64,000 nucleotides of DNA from Phycisphaerales bacterium (GCA_013360675.1 JABWBB010000007.1:1-64000); one strand, 5' to 3'; counted from the stretch's first letter, positions 25,758 to 35,348 are shown. Numbers and translations are program-made. The notes: a model not told the origin generated them from the letters alone.

Positions 25758-27032
25758 GTGAGCGGAAAGACCCCGCGCGTGGTGATCACCGGTTTCGGCG
25801 CCCTTACACCCCTGGGGCTCGACGCCTCATTGTGCTGGGCGGCCATGCGCGAGGGGAGGAGCGGGATCCGCCCGATCCCCGAGGGGTTGCTCTTCCCCAG
25901 CCCCAACTGGGACGTGAAGATCGGCGGGCACGTCGATGGGTTTGACCCATTGACGGTGGTGGACGCCCGCGAGGCCAAGCGGCTGGACCGTTTCAGCCAG
26001 TTGGGGCTCGCCGCCGCCGCCGAGGCCATCCGTCATTCCGGCATCGACTTCTCGAAGGAGAACTCGGAACGATGCGGCGTGGTGGTGGGGTCGGGAGTGG
26101 GCGGGATCAAGACGATCGAGGACGGGGACCGGCTGATCACCGAAAAAGGTCCGCACCGGGCCAGCCCATTCACGGTGCCCCGCCTGATGGTCAACGCCGC
26201 CTGCGGGAATATCTCGATCAAGTATGGCCTGCGCGGGCCCGCATCGGCCCACGCCACGGCGTGCGCCAGCAGCGGGCACGCCATCGCCGACGCCATCCGC
26301 CACCTTCAGCGTGGCACCGCGGACGTGATCGTTGCGGGCGGGGCCGAGGCGGCCCTGACCAGCCTGTGCGTGAGCGCGTTCATGGTGATGAAGGCACTCT
26401 CGACGCGCAACGACGATCCCGCACGGGCCAGCCGCCCGTTCGATCGCGATCGCGACGGGTTCGTGCTTTCCGAGGGTGCGGCGATGATGGTCCTCGAGAC
26501 CGAGGAGCACGCCAAGGCCCGCGGCGCGACGATCCACGCCGAGCTGCTGGGGAGCGGGAACACCTGCGACGCGGGGCACATCACTGCCCCCGACGAGCAG
26601 GGTGACGGGGCCGGGCGCTCGATGCAGCAGGCGCTGCGCGACGCGGGGCTCAACGCCAGCGACATCGACTACGTCAACGCGCACGGCACGTCGACCCCCC
26701 TGGGCGACAAGGCCGAGGTGAACGCGGTGCTGCGGGTCTTTGGTCAGCATGCCCGCAAGAGCGCGGGCGGCAAGCTGATGATGAGCAGCACCAAGTCGGT
26801 GCACGGGCATTGCCTGGGGGCGAGCGGCGCGGTCGAGATGATCGCCTGCATCCACGCGGTGCGCGACGGGATCATCGCGCCGACGATCAACCTCGAGAAC
26901 CCCGATGAAGGGTTCGACATCGACCTCGTGCCCCACGAGGCTCGCGAACGCCGCGTGAAATACGCGATGAACAACACCTTCGGGTTCGGCGGGCACAACG
27001 TGACGCTGATCGTCGGGGCTTACCGGGGCTGA
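25758..27032 (+). CDS. fabF: 3-oxoacyl-ACP synthase II
   Basis: The 424-residue thiolase-fold condensing enzyme carries Cys in TACASSGHAI (about 169), His in NAHGTSTPLGD and His in KSVHGHCLGASG, the Cys-His-His triad of FabF/FabB. The C-terminal NNTFGFGGHNV is also conserved. It elongates acyl-ACP with malonyl-ACP. It starts with GTG. Its last 13 bases overlap the convergent kinase gene. Confidence 0.95.
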   Translation: MSGKTPRVVITGFGALTPLGLDASLCWAAMREGRSGIRPIPEGLLFPSPNWDVKIGGHVDGFDPLTVVDAREAKRLDRFSQLGLAAAAEAIRHSGIDFSKENSERCGVVVGSGVGGIKTIEDGDRLITEKGPHRASPFTVPRLMVNAACGNISIKYGLRGPASAHATACASSGHAIADAIRHLQRGTADVIVAGGAEAALTSLCVSAFMVMKALSTRNDDPARASRPFDRDRDGFVLSEGAAMMVLETEEHAKARGATIHAELLGSGNTCDAGHITAPDEQGDGAGRSMQQALRDAGLNASDIDYVNAHGTSTPLGDKAEVNAVLRVFGQHARKSAGGKLMMSSTKSVHGHCLGASGAVEMIACIHAVRDGIIAPTINLENPDEGFDIDLVPHEARERRVKYAMNNTFGFGGHNVTLIVGAYRG

Positions 27033-29611
27033 TCCACACCCCGCAGGCGCTGCGCCTCTTCGGGGCGGCCCATCTTGTCATACAACGCGGCGAGCCGCTG
27101 GCGCGAGGCCTTGGTCCGCGCGTGCGATTCGCCAAAGAACGTGGCCAGGGTCGCGTGGCTCTGGGTGAGCTGGCGGTGGGCGTCGTCCAGCCGCCCCGCG
27201 TCGGTCAGCATCATCCCCAGGTTGTTGCGCAGAATCGCGGTGAGATAGTGCTCGGCGGAGAGGCTGGCCTGGGCGAGAGTCGCGGCCTCTTCGAGCAGGC
27301 CGATGGCCTCATCCAGCGTGCCCTTCTTGTGAAGCAGCATGGCGAGGTTGTTGATCTGGGGGAGTGATTCGGGGTCGGTCAGTCCGCCACGCCGGCGTGC
27401 CGCCACGACTTCGCGGAAGAGCGATTCGGCCTCGTCGAGTCGCCCTGAGTCCTCGAGGAGGTAGGCCAGATTGCCCATCGCGATGAGCGTCTTGGGGTGA
27501 TCGAGCCCGAGTTTCTCGCGCTGGGCGTTGACCGATTCGCGCAGCAGCGTTTCGGCCTCGGTGATTCGGTTCAGTCCGATATAGGCGACTGCCAGGTTCG
27601 AGAGCGTGATGAGCGTGCTGGGGTGCCCCGGCTCGAGGCGTTCGCGGCGGATCTTGAGCACGCGTTCGAGGAGCGTGACGGCCTCCTCGTTATTTCCCTG
27701 CTTTTGCAGCACGTTGGCCAGGCTGGTGAGCGTGTACGCGGTGATCGGGCTGTCGAGCCCGTGGACCGTCTCGCGTGCGGCGAGCGTGGTGCGCAGCTGC
27801 GCCTCGGCCTCGGCGAAACGCCCCTGGGAAGTGAGAAGTGTGCCCAGATGGTCCATGCTGACGAGCGTGGATTCATCGAGCCTGCCCGCCGCGGCGGTGC
27901 CCAAGCGGATGGCTTCGCGAATCAACGGTTCGGCCTTGGCGGCGTCGCCCTGTTCGAAGTACACGCGGGCCAGCTCGCCCGTCGCCGCGGCGAAGGCGGG
28001 GTTGGTCGGATCGTGCGCGAGCGACTCGACGCTGTGCTGAAGCAGGGGCAGGGCCTGATCGAACTGGGCGAGCTCCGCGTGGGTGATCGCCAGATTGCGT
28101 TCCGCGTCGATCGTGTCGGGGTGGTCGGGACCTAGGGTGGCGCGGGCCAGCTCGACCGCCTTGAGCGCGTGGGGAAGGGCTGTCGAGGGCATCCCCAGCG
28201 AGCGATACGACCCCGCCAGCGTGTGACGGATCGTCACCTCGACGCGGGGCGTGTCCACGCCCGAGGCGTCCACCGTTGCGGCGGCGCGGTCGATCATCTC
28301 TCGCACGGTCACTTCACGCGGGTTGTTCTGGTCGGGGTTGACCGCCTGCAGCATGTCGCGCAGGAAGATCGAGACCGCCCGGGCGTTTGCGGCCTCGGTC
28401 CGGGCCAGGTTGCGTTCACGCGTGGCGGCGAAGGCCTGCCAGGAGATTCCCGCCGTCGCCACCACCAGCAGCAGCAGCGCGAGGACCGACGCGGCGACGA
28501 GCCCGCGGTTGCGCCGCGCGAACTTCGAAAACTGGTACAGGCGGGTGGGCGGTCGTGCGGTGATGGGTTCATCACGCAGATACCGCTCGATGTCCTCGCC
28601 CAGGTCAGCGGCGGACTGGTAGCGCCTGGCCCGCTCCTTGTCGAGGGCCTTGCCCACGATGGTCTGGAGATCGCCTCGGAGGGCTCGATCGATCGAGCCC
28701 AGGGCGACGGGCTCTTCCTGGCCGATGATGCGGACGGCTTCGGGCAGCGTTTTATCGCTGACACGGTGGGGGAGTTGCCCCGAGAGAAGTTCATAAAGCA
28801 CCACGCCCAGCGTGTAGACGTCCGAGCGCGTGTCGAGATCGCCCGTATCGCCGGCGATCTGCTCGGGGCTCATGTAGGGCACGGTCCCCACGAGCTGTCC
28901 GACTTCGGTCATCAGCGTCGCCGAGCGCACATCGGCGTCGGCGGCGCGGGCCACGCCAAAGTCGAGCACCTTGGGCTGCCCCGAGGCATCGACCATGATG
29001 TTGGCCGGTTTGAGGTCGCGGTGGATCACGCCCTTCTGGTGCGCGTGCTCGACGGCTTCGCAGACACGGACGAACAGGCGCAGCCGATCGGGTAGTGGCA
29101 GATCATGAGAGTTGGCGTGCACCGTCAGCGGCAGGCCGCGGACGAGTTCCATCGCGAAATAGGGCTGCGGGCCCGAGCCCGTATCCGCCGTCGCGGCCTC
29201 GTAGACCTGCGCGATCCCCGGGTGCTGGAGTCGCCCGAGCACCAGCGATTCGTGCTCGAAGCGTCGGAGCAGGCGCGGCGTGACAAGGCCGGGGCGCAGC
29301 ACCTTGAGCGCCACCGACCGACGCGGGCTTTCCTGCTCGGCCAGGTAGACCGTGCCCATGCCACCCTCGCCCAAGACATCGAGCAACGTGTAGCGGCCCA
29401 GCGTGCGAGGGAAGGCCGACGGATCGGTGGGCGTGTGTGCAGGTCCCGCGGGGCGATCGACGAGGGTCGCCGCGCTCTGCAAGGCCAGGGCCTCGTCGAT
29501 GGCGGTGCGGAGGTGCTCGTCGTTCTCGCAGACGCTGCACAGAAATTCCTCGCGCTCCGCGGGCGGAAGGTCGGTCGCGTGGCGCAGGATCTGGGTCAGG
29601 TCCTTCTTCAT
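27020..29611 (-). CDS. Membrane Ser/Thr kinase with C-terminal TPR array
   Basis: From the ATG at 29611 the protein has 863 residues. The kinase domain spans about 74-345: glycine loop LGEGGMGTVYL, Lys103, HRDLKPAN with Asp199, DFG 217-219, SPEQ. A membrane helix lies at about 369-390. The rest holds many TPR units of the Kinesin-light-chain type (repeated LxxLAxxLxxxGxxxEAExLxR patterns), predicted outside the membrane. This is a standard Planctomycete kinase architecture; the signal sensed and targets are unknown. No zinc finger is present, unlike the kinase at 6682. Confidence 0.92.
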   Translation of the reverse strand: MKKDLTQILRHATDLPPAEREEFLCSVCENDEHLRTAIDEALALQSAATLVDRPAGPAHTPTDPSAFPRTLGRYTLLDVLGEGGMGTVYLAEQESPRRSVALKVLRPGLVTPRLLRRFEHESLVLGRLQHPGIAQVYEAATADTGSGPQPYFAMELVRGLPLTVHANSHDLPLPDRLRLFVRVCEAVEHAHQKGVIHRDLKPANIMVDASGQPKVLDFGVARAADADVRSATLMTEVGQLVGTVPYMSPEQIAGDTGDLDTRSDVYTLGVVLYELLSGQLPHRVSDKTLPEAVRIIGQEEPVALGSIDRALRGDLQTIVGKALDKERARRYQSAADLGEDIERYLRDEPITARPPTRLYQFSKFARRNRGLVAASVLALLLLVVATAGISWQAFAATRERNLARTEAANARAVSIFLRDMLQAVNPDQNNPREVTVREMIDRAAATVDASGVDTPRVEVTIRHTLAGSYRSLGMPSTALPHALKAVELARATLGPDHPDTIDAERNLAITHAELAQFDQALPLLQHSVESLAHDPTNPAFAAATGELARVYFEQGDAAKAEPLIREAIRLGTAAAGRLDESTLVSMDHLGTLLTSQGRFAEAEAQLRTTLAARETVHGLDSPITAYTLTSLANVLQKQGNNEEAVTLLERVLKIRRERLEPGHPSTLITLSNLAVAYIGLNRITEAETLLRESVNAQREKLGLDHPKTLIAMGNLAYLLEDSGRLDEAESLFREVVAARRRGGLTDPESLPQINNLAMLLHKKGTLDEAIGLLEEAATLAQASLSAEHYLTAILRNNLGMMLTDAGRLDDAHRQLTQSHATLATFFGESHARTKASRQRLAALYDKMGRPEEAQRLRGVDQPR

Positions 29612-29697
29612 CGGATCGCTCGCCCAAGTATTGACCGCGCACACCCGCGGCGAGGGCGAGCGGCGGCCTTCCCGAGGAACAGGGCTTCCCTCCGGCA

Positions 29698-29726
29698 CAG
29701 AGTGCAGGATGCAAGGGCAGAGTGCA
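29698..29726. repeat. 9-bp direct repeat upstream of the TPR kinase
   Basis: CAGAGTGCA occurs at 29698-29706 and again at 29718-29726, starts 20 bases apart. It lies about 87 bases upstream of the kinase start on the minus strand. Two helical turns of spacing is compatible with a regulator site, but chance cannot be excluded. Confidence 0.35.
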
Positions 29727-29845
29727 ACCCGACGCCGGGTTTCGGCTGTGGATCGCGTCGCGCAGGTCAGATCCGTGGCGCCGATAAGGCGCGTCCACCC
29801 TGAAGACTGGGGCGTATACCGGGTGGGGGAAGGAGCTTCGAATGA

Positions 29846-30472
29846 TCAGGTCGTGAGTTCGACGATCAGCGAGCCGGGCGGCTCCTGCGGCAGTTTGACC
29901 CCCACACGCTCGCACGCCTCGTTGGCGTGAGATACGTCGGCAACACCGGCAAAACCGGCTTGGCGGGCGAAGAGATCCATGATGTGGAAGCAGTAGGCGT
30001 ACTTGTGCTGCCCGTCGCAGAAGAGATAGTTCACGCTCGCCGCCACCGGGTCGGTGAAGTTGCGGGGCCAGTCGAGGTGGGCCTTGCCCTGCGCCATCTC
30101 GAGGGCGTGGCTCATGCTCGGCGTGGCGATGCGGGCCAGCCCGCCCGGGCGGAGGATCCGTCGGATCTCGCGCAAGACTTCGATGCATTCGTCGGGGTAG
30201 AGGTGCTCGAGCGTGTGCGAGCAGGTCACCAGCGCGCACGAACCATCGGGAAAGGGCAGACGGTTGCGGAGGTCCAGCCAGCAATCGGGGCGGCGGAACA
30301 GGTTGCCGTCGCAGTTGATCATGCCCGCGACCGGGTGCCCGCCCGAGCCGAGGTTGACGAAGTAGCCCTGTTGTGGCGGGTGGGCGTAGTGCCAGCGCTT
30401 GACCAGCGTGTTGGGCCAGACCGCGAAGCGGTTCAGGGCGAAGAGAATGTCCTTGAACGATTGCTCAACCAT
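29846..30472 (-). CDS. Class I SAM-dependent methyltransferase
   Basis: The 208-residue protein has the methyltransferase-11 pattern: NLGSGGHPVAGMINCD (motif I and the acidic loop, about 44-60), ALVTCSHTLEHL (about 85-96), and LREIRRILRPGGLARI. The HTLEHL motif is typical of enzymes acting in surface-polysaccharide or small-molecule pathways; the substrate is unknown. The ATG at 30472 fits the domain start; 30517 is an alternative. It is divergent from the GT87-like gene. Confidence 0.82.
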   Translation of the reverse strand: MVEQSFKDILFALNRFAVWPNTLVKRWHYAHPPQQGYFVNLGSGGHPVAGMINCDGNLFRRPDCWLDLRNRLPFPDGSCALVTCSHTLEHLYPDECIEVLREIRRILRPGGLARIATPSMSHALEMAQGKAHLDWPRNFTDPVAASVNYLFCDGQHKYAYCFHIMDLFARQAGFAGVADVSHANEACERVGVKLPQEPPGSLIVELTT

Positions 30473-30569
30473 GGCGAAGCGTCGGGCCGATTCAGGAAGG
30501 CCGCCGCACAGTATCATCGGCGATTCGAGGGCGTGGCCTTGGGCCCGTCTCGCAGGCACGGAGGCGGGC

Positions 30570-31856
30570 ATGACGCGTGACAACCAGCGGCTCAAGTTCC
30601 GTGCCCTTGTCGCGTTGTGGATGCTCTGCTGCCTTGCCATTTTTCTGTGGCGTGGTGCGATCCCGGCGTTTGAGTACGGCAAGGACGGCTTGCTGGTCTA
30701 TACCGAGGCGCGGGCCTGGCTCGAGGGCGTCAGCCCCTACGACGCCCTGGGCTTGGATGCGGTTGCCAGCCGTGCGAGGGGCGATCCCGCGTGGCCGCCC
30801 ACGAGGCGGGGCAACGCGGATCTGCTCTATCCCCCGACGACTTTTGTCGTTCTTACCCCCATTGCAGTCTTTGACTGGCCCGTGGCAAGGGTCGTGTGGA
30901 TCGGGGTCAATATCGCGCTGGTGCTGGTGATGGCCTGGTGCCTGTGCGCGCTCACGGGGCTGAAGCGCGATGAGTGGGGGGCGTGGCTTCTGGTCGGGGC
31001 GTGCCTCGTCTTTGCCCCGGTGCTCACGTCGATCAAGCATGGGCAGACGGCGGTGCTGGTCTTTGCGCTCGCCGCGGCGGGCGAGGCGATGCGCGTGAAG
31101 GGGCAAGGTCGATTCGGCGGCGTGTTGCTGGGGCTGTCGGCGTGCGTGAAGCCACAGATCGGCCTGCCGCTGCTGGCGCTCGAGGGATGGCGTCGGCGTT
31201 GGGGTGTACTAATCCCCGGGCTGATCATGATCGGTGTGGTGGGCGCGATCGCGGTGGCTCGTCTGGGCGGGCTGGCGTGGGTGGACGAACTGCGGGCCAA
31301 CGTGGCGGCGTTTACCGCCACGGGCGCGGGCGACCCGAGTCCGCTCAACGCGATCCGCTATCAGATGGTCAACCTGCACCCGCTGGTGGTGGATCTGCTG
31401 GGCTCGAGCGTCCCGGTGGGGCTGATCGTGTGGGGCATCGTCGGGGCCTTTGGTGTGGCGTATTTTCTGATGCCGCGGCGGACGCAGGAGCACCCGAGCG
31501 ATCTGCTGGCGATGACGATGGTCAGCGCGATGGGGCTGATGCTGGTCTACCACCGCAGTTATGACGCGATCGTGCTGCTGATGGGCATTGCGTGGGCGAT
31601 TGGTGCGTGGCGCCATGGGCTGCGCGTCCCCGCGATCGGCGTGGCCCTGGGGTGCGGTGTCTTCGCACTGCCGTTCACCGGGTTGTTCGCCACGCTGGTC
31701 GAGAAGGGTGTCATTCCCGAGACGCTGGCCTCGACATCGTTGTGGCGTGTGATGATCATGGGGCATCAGTCGTGGGCTTTGCTGCTGCTGGGTCTGGTAC
31801 TGGTTCTATGCCGTGGTCATGATGTCGACGTGAAAACGGATACCCAAGGCGTGTGA
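30570..31856 (+). CDS. DUF2029/GT87-like polytopic membrane glycosyltransferase
   Basis: The 428-residue protein has about ten membrane helices and an early exported loop with DGLLVYTEARAWLEG and YDALG, like the acidic catalytic loop of GT-C/GT87 mannosyltransferases. LLYPPTTFVVLTP and KHGQTAVLVF are also typical of the family. It probably uses a polyprenyl-linked sugar donor on the periplasmic side; the acceptor is unknown. The ATG at 30570 has GGAGG just upstream. Confidence 0.8.
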   Translation: MTRDNQRLKFRALVALWMLCCLAIFLWRGAIPAFEYGKDGLLVYTEARAWLEGVSPYDALGLDAVASRARGDPAWPPTRRGNADLLYPPTTFVVLTPIAVFDWPVARVVWIGVNIALVLVMAWCLCALTGLKRDEWGAWLLVGACLVFAPVLTSIKHGQTAVLVFALAAAGEAMRVKGQGRFGGVLLGLSACVKPQIGLPLLALEGWRRRWGVLIPGLIMIGVVGAIAVARLGGLAWVDELRANVAAFTATGAGDPSPLNAIRYQMVNLHPLVVDLLGSSVPVGLIVWGIVGAFGVAYFLMPRRTQEHPSDLLAMTMVSAMGLMLVYHRSYDAIVLLMGIAWAIGAWRHGLRVPAIGVALGCGVFALPFTGLFATLVEKGVIPETLASTSLWRVMIMGHQSWALLLLGLVLVLCRGHDVDVKTDTQGV

Positions 31857-31916
31857 ATCGGGCGGGTGGCGGCCCTACGCTGCGACGCGGCAAATTCACC
31901 GCGGAGGACCGACACC

Positions 31917-32498
31917 ATGGCGTACACGCCTCAGATTCTGGCCTTTTCGGGGAGCCTGCGCGAGGGCTCGTTCAACACGCGTCTGGTGAAGCACGCCGCC
32001 GAGGGGGCCTTGGCCGCGGGGGCGAAGGTGACCCTGCTCAACCTGCGTGAACTCGACCTGCCGATGTTCGATGAAGATTGCGAGGCGAAGATCACGCTTC
32101 CTCCAGGCGGCAAGCGTCTCAAGGATCTGATGCGGGCCCACGACGGGATGCTGATCGCATGCCCGGAATACAACGGCTCGATCTCGGGTGCGCTCAAGAA
32201 CGCGATCGACTGGGCCTCTCGCCCGGAGCCGGATCACCCGTCGCTGTCCTGCTTTGCGGGCAAGGTGGTGGGGCTGCTGAGCGCTTCGCCCGGGGCCCTG
32301 GGCGGCTTGCGTGGCTTGGCGCACGTGCGGGCGATCCTCAGCCACGTGCAGTCGCTGGTGCTACCCGAGCAATACGGCCTGATGAAGGCGCACGAAGCCT
32401 TTGATACCCAGGGCAACCTGAAGGATGAAAAAGCCCGTGGCTCGGCTCAGGCCGTGGGCAAGGCCGTGGCCAGCGTGATTGGCCGGCTCCGGGCCTGA
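31917..32498 (+). CDS. NADPH-dependent FMN reductase
   Basis: The 193-residue flavodoxin-like protein has the phosphate-binding loop SGSLREGSFNTRL (about 10-22) and the flavin segment CPEYNGSISGALKNAIDWASR (Tyr/Asn-rich loop, about 82-102), both diagnostic of the FMN-reductase/chromate-reductase family. It reduces flavins or quinones with NAD(P)H in the cytoplasm. The ATG at 31917 has GGAGG ten bases upstream. Confidence 0.9.
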   Translation: MAYTPQILAFSGSLREGSFNTRLVKHAAEGALAAGAKVTLLNLRELDLPMFDEDCEAKITLPPGGKRLKDLMRAHDGMLIACPEYNGSISGALKNAIDWASRPEPDHPSLSCFAGKVVGLLSASPGALGGLRGLAHVRAILSHVQSLVLPEQYGLMKAHEAFDTQGNLKDEKARGSAQAVGKAVASVIGRLRA

Positions 32499-32501
32499 AA
32501 T

Positions 32502-34454
32502 CTATGCGGCCTGACGTGGCTGTGCCAGATCAACGATCCGGCTGAGCCACTGCTCGACGTTCATGCAGAGGTCCGTCTTCTCGATGAAGAGGGACGCGCC
32601 GGCATCCTTGGCGGCGAGCTGCGTCTGAGCGTCACCCGATGCCGTCACCATGATGACGGGGATCGCCGCCGCCGCGCTGGCGCGGAGTTTTCGGATCATG
32701 TCGAGCCCCGACATGCCGGGCAGGTTGAGATCGGTAACGATGATGTGCGGGCGCGGCATTCCGCTGCCGAGGACCTGCTCGATGGCGTTCTCGGCGGTGG
32801 GGACGATGCGGATCTCGGTGTTGCCCCTCTTGGCCAGCAGCACGCTGAGGAGCTTCGACGCCAGCGGGTCATCCTCGACGATCAACAGGCGGAGCTTGTC
32901 AGATGCCCCCTTGTCGGTGACGGGCGTCGGAGCGGGCTTGGCGGGCTTGGGAAGGGGGTTGGCGGCATCGTTGATGCGGACGCAGTTTCGTCCGGCGTGC
33001 TTGGCGGTGTAGAGAGCCTCGTCGGCGAGACGCACGAGCGTATCGAGATCGGGCACCATGTCGGCGTTGCCATTCTCGATCGCCGAGGCGCCCACGCTGA
33101 TGGTCACGCGGATCGCATCGGCCTTGCCTCCGCTCCCGGCGATCGAAACCGCGCGGGCCTCGACGGCGCGTCGCACGGTGTCGCCGATCTTGGCGACATC
33201 GACGAGCGTGCCGCCGGGCACGATGACGGCGAACTCTTCCCCGCCGTAACGACAGACGATGCCGACTTTCCCGGCGGCCTCGCGCAGTCGCTTGGCGAGC
33301 TCGACCAGGACCATGTCGCCGGCCTTGTGCCCATGGGTGTCGTTCACGGACTTGAACTTGTCCGCGTCGAGCACGAGGACGCCAAAGGGCGAGCGATTAC
33401 GCTTGGCCGTCTCGAAACCGGAGCGACCCTGGGCGTCGAAGTGGGCGCGGTTGAATGCCCCCGTCAGCGCGTCGGTGATGTTCTTGCGTGCCAGTTCGTC
33501 GTTGGTGCGGCGGAGCGTGACGGATTCGGCCTGCATCTGCTCCTGCGTCTGGAGCATCTGCTCGTGAGCCTGTCCGAGGATCGTCGCGGCATCCAGCGCC
33601 GCCCCCGCAGGGACTTCGAGAATCTTGCCCAGCTCGCGACCGCCCTCGGCGGTCTGGCGCAGGGCCTCCTTCATCGCCTCACACGTAAATCCGAACCAGC
33701 GCTCGCCCGACTGGTACAACGCTCCGAGGTGTCGAGCGGGCTCGGCCGCGAGCAGGGCCTGTGAGGCCATGCGGCCCAGCGCCACGAGTCGGACGATCTT
33801 TTGATTGGCCGCGCTGGCTCTATCCGGGGCGTGATGGTGAGCGATGCATTCGATGTGCTGCGAGGGGAGCTTCCACTTCTCGGCCAGCTGCTTACCGATC
33901 AACATGTGATCGGCCCCGATGAACTCCTTCTCGAGCAACGGGAGAGCCTCGTGGTCCTCGCCCGCGGCTTCGAGCACGCCAATGACGTAGTCGTCCTTCA
34001 GCGCCGCCACGCAGGCCAGGATCCCGATGTCCTGGAGCAACGCACCAAGAAAGACTTCTTCCGCGTCGATCGATCGCGTTGCGGTCGCCAGGGCGCGAGC
34101 CCCGGCGGCGGCGTAGACGGCCTGCCGCCAGAACCGAGCCAGGTCGAACGCGCCGTTCCCCAGTTTCTTCGTCAGGTCCGCGAGGCTGAATCCCAGCACG
34201 ATCGCCTTCACGGCGTTGATGCCCAGGAATGTCATCGCGCGGCTGATTGTCGGGCAGGGCGACGACAGGCCGTAGTAGCTCGAGTTCACCGTCCTCAGGA
34301 CCTTCGCTGCGAGGGCCGGGTCGTTCTGCACCGTCTGGGCGATGGTGGCCAGTGAGACACTGGGCTTGCTCGTCAGATCGAGCACTCGAACCGCCACACC
34401 CGGGAGCGTGGGCAGCGATGGACACGAAAGAACTTTATCGACCATCGAGCTCAT
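32502..34454 (-). CDS. HDOD-GGDEF-REC signalling protein, diguanylate cyclase
   Basis: The 650-residue protein has an HDOD domain (about 10-210; CPSLPTLPGVAVRVL, NSSYYGL), a helical linker, a GGDEF domain (about 325-490) with active-site RYGGEEF, and a C-terminal receiver domain (about 520-645) with VEDDP, phospho-acceptor VTDLNLPG and IEKTD. An intact GGEEF predicts c-di-GMP synthesis. The I-site RxxD is absent (GKVG in that place), so product inhibition may be missing. A REC at the C-terminus, rather than the N-terminus, is less usual. The start at 34454 is supported by GGGGAG upstream. Confidence 0.9.
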   Translation of the reverse strand: MSSMVDKVLSCPSLPTLPGVAVRVLDLTSKPSVSLATIAQTVQNDPALAAKVLRTVNSSYYGLSSPCPTISRAMTFLGINAVKAIVLGFSLADLTKKLGNGAFDLARFWRQAVYAAAGARALATATRSIDAEEVFLGALLQDIGILACVAALKDDYVIGVLEAAGEDHEALPLLEKEFIGADHMLIGKQLAEKWKLPSQHIECIAHHHAPDRASAANQKIVRLVALGRMASQALLAAEPARHLGALYQSGERWFGFTCEAMKEALRQTAEGGRELGKILEVPAGAALDAATILGQAHEQMLQTQEQMQAESVTLRRTNDELARKNITDALTGAFNRAHFDAQGRSGFETAKRNRSPFGVLVLDADKFKSVNDTHGHKAGDMVLVELAKRLREAAGKVGIVCRYGGEEFAVIVPGGTLVDVAKIGDTVRRAVEARAVSIAGSGGKADAIRVTISVGASAIENGNADMVPDLDTLVRLADEALYTAKHAGRNCVRINDAANPLPKPAKPAPTPVTDKGASDKLRLLIVEDDPLASKLLSVLLAKRGNTEIRIVPTAENAIEQVLGSGMPRPHIIVTDLNLPGMSGLDMIRKLRASAAAAIPVIMVTASGDAQTQLAAKDAGASLFIEKTDLCMNVEQWLSRIVDLAQPRQAA

Positions 34455-34520
34455 CGGTCTCCCCACGGATGCGTCGGCTCCTGCGTGCTGCGGCTTTCTA
34501 TCGACAAACCGCCGGTAGGT

Positions 34521-34537
34521 ATTCACCCTGTGTGAAT
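34521..34537. repeat. Perfect inverted repeat in a divergent promoter region
   Basis: ATTCAC-CCTGT-GTGAAT is a 6-bp palindrome with a 5-base spacer. A related GTG-N5-CAC (GTGTGATTCAC) lies at 34564-34574. Both fall between the HDOD-GGDEF-REC gene (minus, start 34454) and the small ORF at 34694 (plus). A dimeric regulator site is plausible but unproven. Confidence 0.4.
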
Positions 34538-34693
34538 GTCTCACGTCATGGAATCAGAACTGGTGTGATTCACTCGGCGTGATGCAAGCCTGAGCAGCTG
34601 GGTGTCCGAAAACTCGGCGATGAGTGGATCCGCGCACGCCCAGGATCCGGATGAACCACAGGGCTGTCCCGATGGAATACAGGGGAGGCAACG

Positions 34694-34909
34694 ATGGCCA
34701 GACGCAAGCACATGGAACCGGACCGGCTAATCGCGGCGGCGGAGATCGTTCTGGGGGTCTTGCGCTCCCTTGGTGGCGGCCTCAGCCCCCAGCCTGTCGG
34801 GATACTGCACAGCCCGACCCGTCCACCCATCTTGAACGAGTTTTCGGACGATGAGATTGATGAGGCCTGCGCGTTTCTGCGGCGACTGGGTGTTGTCAGC
34901 ATTTCATGA
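34694..34909 (+). CDS. Small hypothetical protein
   Basis: The 71-residue protein starts at an ATG with GGGGAGG seven bases upstream. Two helical segments (about 9-27 and 50-66) flank a Pro-rich middle; the second has an acidic DDEIDEACAFL pattern. No family was recognised. The ribosome site and protein-like composition support it as real. Confidence 0.55.
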   Translation: MARRKHMEPDRLIAAAEIVLGVLRSLGGGLSPQPVGILHSPTRPPILNEFSDDEIDEACAFLRRLGVVSIS

Positions 34910-34952
34910 CGGCACAAACGCCTAGTGAACCAGGCCGAGGATTCCTCGTCAA

Positions 34953-35348
34953 CTACTTGGATTTGGGTTTCGAATCGGGTCGCTGAACCTGGATGTGCAG
35001 TCGCTGCCCGGTCTGCTGGTTCATGCCGCAGTTCACGCAAATCTTCGCTTCGTCCATCACGGGCTTGGCGCAGTTCGGGCAGGCATGCTGACCCGCCTTG
35101 ATCGCGGGCTTGCCAAGGTCGAGCAAAAAGGCATTGTTCGCCACAGGCTCATCGGCGTTCTTGGGAGAAGAGGCCGCGGGTGCCTTTGGGGGCGCCTTGG
35201 CCTGTTGCTGAGCGGCCTTGGCCTTGAGCGCCCGATCGAGGCACTCCTTGCACGTGTAGCGTCCTTGGGCATCCTTTACCCGGGGCTTATCCGAGACATC
35301 CAGGCCGCAGATCAGACAGGTCTTTGCAGGTGCGGGAGTAGAAGACAT
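34953..35348 (-). CDS. Double zinc-ribbon protein
   Basis: The 131-residue protein has two Cys4 clusters: CLICGL with CKEC near the N-terminus (about 10-35), and CPNC with CVNCG near 95-112. An Ala/Lys/Pro-rich linker joins them. The C-terminal ribbon followed by MNQQTGQRL is a pattern common in Planctomycete zinc-ribbon proteins. It probably binds Zn and a protein or nucleic-acid partner; function is unknown. It is transcribed divergently from another zinc-ribbon protein 120 bp away. Confidence 0.75.
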   Translation of the reverse strand: MSSTPAPAKTCLICGLDVSDKPRVKDAQGRYTCKECLDRALKAKAAQQQAKAPPKAPAASSPKNADEPVANNAFLLDLGKPAIKAGQHACPNCAKPVMDEAKICVNCGMNQQTGQRLHIQVQRPDSKPKSK

